From Quercus robur (Eukaryota > Streptophyta > Magnoliopsida > Fagales > Fagaceae), in the NCBI RefSeq assembly GCF_932294415.1, contig NC_065544.1:37194310-37258309 (forward strand): a stretch of 64,000 nucleotides of DNA, written 5' to 3'. Position numbers and translations under genes: made by a program. Under the pieces are notes generated by a model. It was not told the DNA's origin. It was given only the letters and a program-made list of their open reading frames with translations, and searched no databases. Below are positions 62,431-64,000 of the stretch, piece after piece. Numbering within the stretch: the stretch's first letter is position 1; each line of letters starts with the position of its first letter.

Positions 62431-63600
62431 CATGTGTGAAGTTGAATAATGGTTAGGTCCGTTTATCTCCGTATATGCCTTCTAAACATATAATTCAATT
62501 ATCAGTTTATCTTTTTCTTTCTAATTTATTTATTTATTTTTTGTGGGATCTGAATAGATGTAATATATATTTGTCTCATTTCATGGCTCTCGTGACCACT
62601 TTCCCTGAAAATTAAGTAACTAGTTGTGTTTTTTTTGATGGGCAACAAGCTGATATTCTTTCCCTATTGTCCTCGTATAGTTGTATTTAGCGTTATAATT
62701 TTCATGTCTTGCTGGTACCACGATAGCCTTTAGTAAAGGACATCGGCCGACTCAGTCCCCCTTCCTCAAGTTTCCATTATTGCACTTACCTTTTTGAGTA
62801 GTGCTTTATAGTGCCTTTTGTTCAAGCCTTATGTTGGAATAGGACACCATGGGCTTAGATGCCCTTAAACCTTATCTCTTTTAAATTTAATGAGCATTTC
62901 TTTTTTTTTTAAAGGAAAGTGAAAAATGGTTAGAAAGGGTTATCAACGTAACTTGCATAATTATAGTAAATCCTAACCGCTCCCAAGATAAGATTTAAAA
63001 AATAAAACGAAAAAAGGTTAGAAAATAAGATTTATTTATTTATTTATTTTTTTGATGAGAGGTTAGAAAATAAGAATTAGTATAACTTTTCTACTTGGGC
63101 TTAATTATGGTAAAGCTAACTACTCTTGAACTAAGGCCTCTTTTTGATGAAATATAAAAAGCATCAACACATTGCTAACAGAGAAGCTAACAGAGAAAGG
63201 GAAGACTTAAAACCTAAAACACTTCACATAATGGCCTAAGACCCTAGTCATTAGGCCGCCAATTGCGTTGGTATTAAATGAGTATCTTATGTTATTTCTT
63301 TTAGTTAGATATCTTTTAGTCCTTGTGAAAATTTGAAGTACAATCCATGTGAGCAAGTTCTCTTTCATGCCAAATATCATACCTTTTCATTAGGACCTAC
63401 CAAAAGTTATTTTAATCATAAAATATAATGCAAGTCAGTGAGTGACAATCGGGGTAGTGAGAAAAATGTCACTCTCTAGGAAATGAGGTGCACCAGCCTC
63501 TCACTTTCTTTCTCAGTCCGAGACAAACTTTTATAGCAATATTGTCTCCCAATCTCATCATCTGTATACTCGTGATTGTAAGAGTCACTCTGACTTTTCT
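62431..63600. other. Intergenic DNA upstream of the final gene
   Basis: AT-rich, with short TTTA repeats (62527, 63033). No recognised element or ORF. The last part is presumably the promoter of the gene starting at 63711. Confidence 0.5.
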
Positions 63601-63639
63601 TCTTTTCTTCCGCATATGGAGTACACTTAAGAGTTAAGT

Positions 63640-63648
63640 CTATATATT
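63640..63648 (+). promoter_or_regulatory. TATA box of the proline-rich gene
   Basis: CTATATATTA lies about 70 bp before the ATG at 63711, a usual plant spacing for a leader of about 40 nt. Confidence 0.55.
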
Positions 63649-63710
63649 ACTAACTACTTTCCATAGCCCTTTCCAATCTCACAGTGTGTTACTGTGCACT
63701 GACATTAGAA

Positions 63711-64000
63711 ATGGGCACCGTCACATTCTCTGCTTCCTTTTTGCTATCAAATTTCTTGCTATTTTTGTTCTTGTACAATGAAGTGGCTTTTGGTAATGAG
63801 GTTGTTGAGTCCAATAGGGAAACATTGGAAATTATCATAGGTGGTGGAGGTGGTGGCTATAATCCTTTTCCCATTCTTGAATGCCCTCCTCCTCCTCCTG
63901 AACCCATTTGCCCTCCACCACCTTCTCCACCGCCACCGCCACCGCCATCGCCACCTCCACCGCCATCGCCACCTCCACCACCTCCTCCTTCGCCACCGCC
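63711..64000 (+). CDS. Secreted proline-rich / LRR-extensin-like protein, 5' part
   Basis: Begins at ATG 63711 and is open to the window end (about 96 codons). Residues 1-27 are a signal peptide (hydrophobic SFLLSNFLLFLFLYN core). A short linker with six consecutive Gly leads to a run of Pro with Ser or Glu spacers (ECPPPPPEPICPPPP, then SPPPP-type repeats). SPPPP blocks are the extensin signature and are usually hydroxylated and glycosylated in the cell wall. The N-terminus resembles plant 'At4g06744-like' LRR-extensin proteins, in which a leucine-rich repeat domain follows; that part is beyond the window, so the assignment is tentative. Confidence 0.7.
   Translation, partial: MGTVTFSASFLLSNFLLFLFLYNEVAFGNEVVESNRETLEIIIGGGGGGYNPFPILECPPPPPEPICPPPPSPPPPPPPSPPPPPSPPPPPPPSPP

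Overview
This is nuclear DNA of a flowering plant, a eudicot and most likely a woody one. The evidence is spliced genes with GT-AG introns, plant-type gene families (a PTEN2-type phosphatase, an RD21-type protease with a granulin domain, a proline-rich extensin-like protein), AT-rich spacers and a dense load of plant transposons. Fagaceae would fit, but this is only an impression from the repeat types. Three host genes are visible, and transposable elements fill most of the rest.

Layout. 1-5580: a SINE-like tail, a 575-bp hAT-type element, then a 4.3-kb Mutator-like element with long terminal inverted repeats (TIRs) that carries other elements and a four-copy tandem array of about 395 bp. 6026-14110, minus strand: a PTEN2-type phosphatase gene with 12 coding exons (622 aa) and a 5'UTR intron; its introns hold LINE and SINE debris. 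14430-17640: spacer with a foldback element and repeats. 17662-22354: a 4.7-kb LINE with an 18-bp target-site duplication (TSD) and broken reading frames. 25607-28557, minus strand: an RD21-like papain-family protease gene (5 exons, 465 aa). 28900-33800: spacer with SINE-like copies, a 169-bp Mutator-type MITE and a 786-bp Tourist-like MITE.

33825-43680: a second LINE (minus strand), split by a complete 6.5-kb LTR element (35866-42386) that keeps a zinc-knuckle Gag-like ORF but no polymerase. 46888-50733: another non-autonomous LTR element holding ten 74-bp tandem repeats. 50983-62425: a decayed Copia element split by a young, apparently intact Ty3/Gypsy element of the Tat type (51996-62015). 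63711 to the window end: the 5' end of a secreted proline-rich gene.

The most interesting object is the Tat-type element. Its two 537-bp LTRs differ by one base that I can see. It has an uninterrupted 1739-aa Gag-Pol with two RNase H domains. On the opposite strand it carries a separate gene of four coding exons (691 aa) with its own TATA box and G-box. The element therefore looks like two convergent transcription units, a retrotransposon polyprotein and a spliced antisense gene of unknown function, separated by a tandem-repeat spacer rich in the motif CCGTCA.

All exon boundaries, TIRs and TSDs were read by eye. Family names come from recognised motifs, not from searches.
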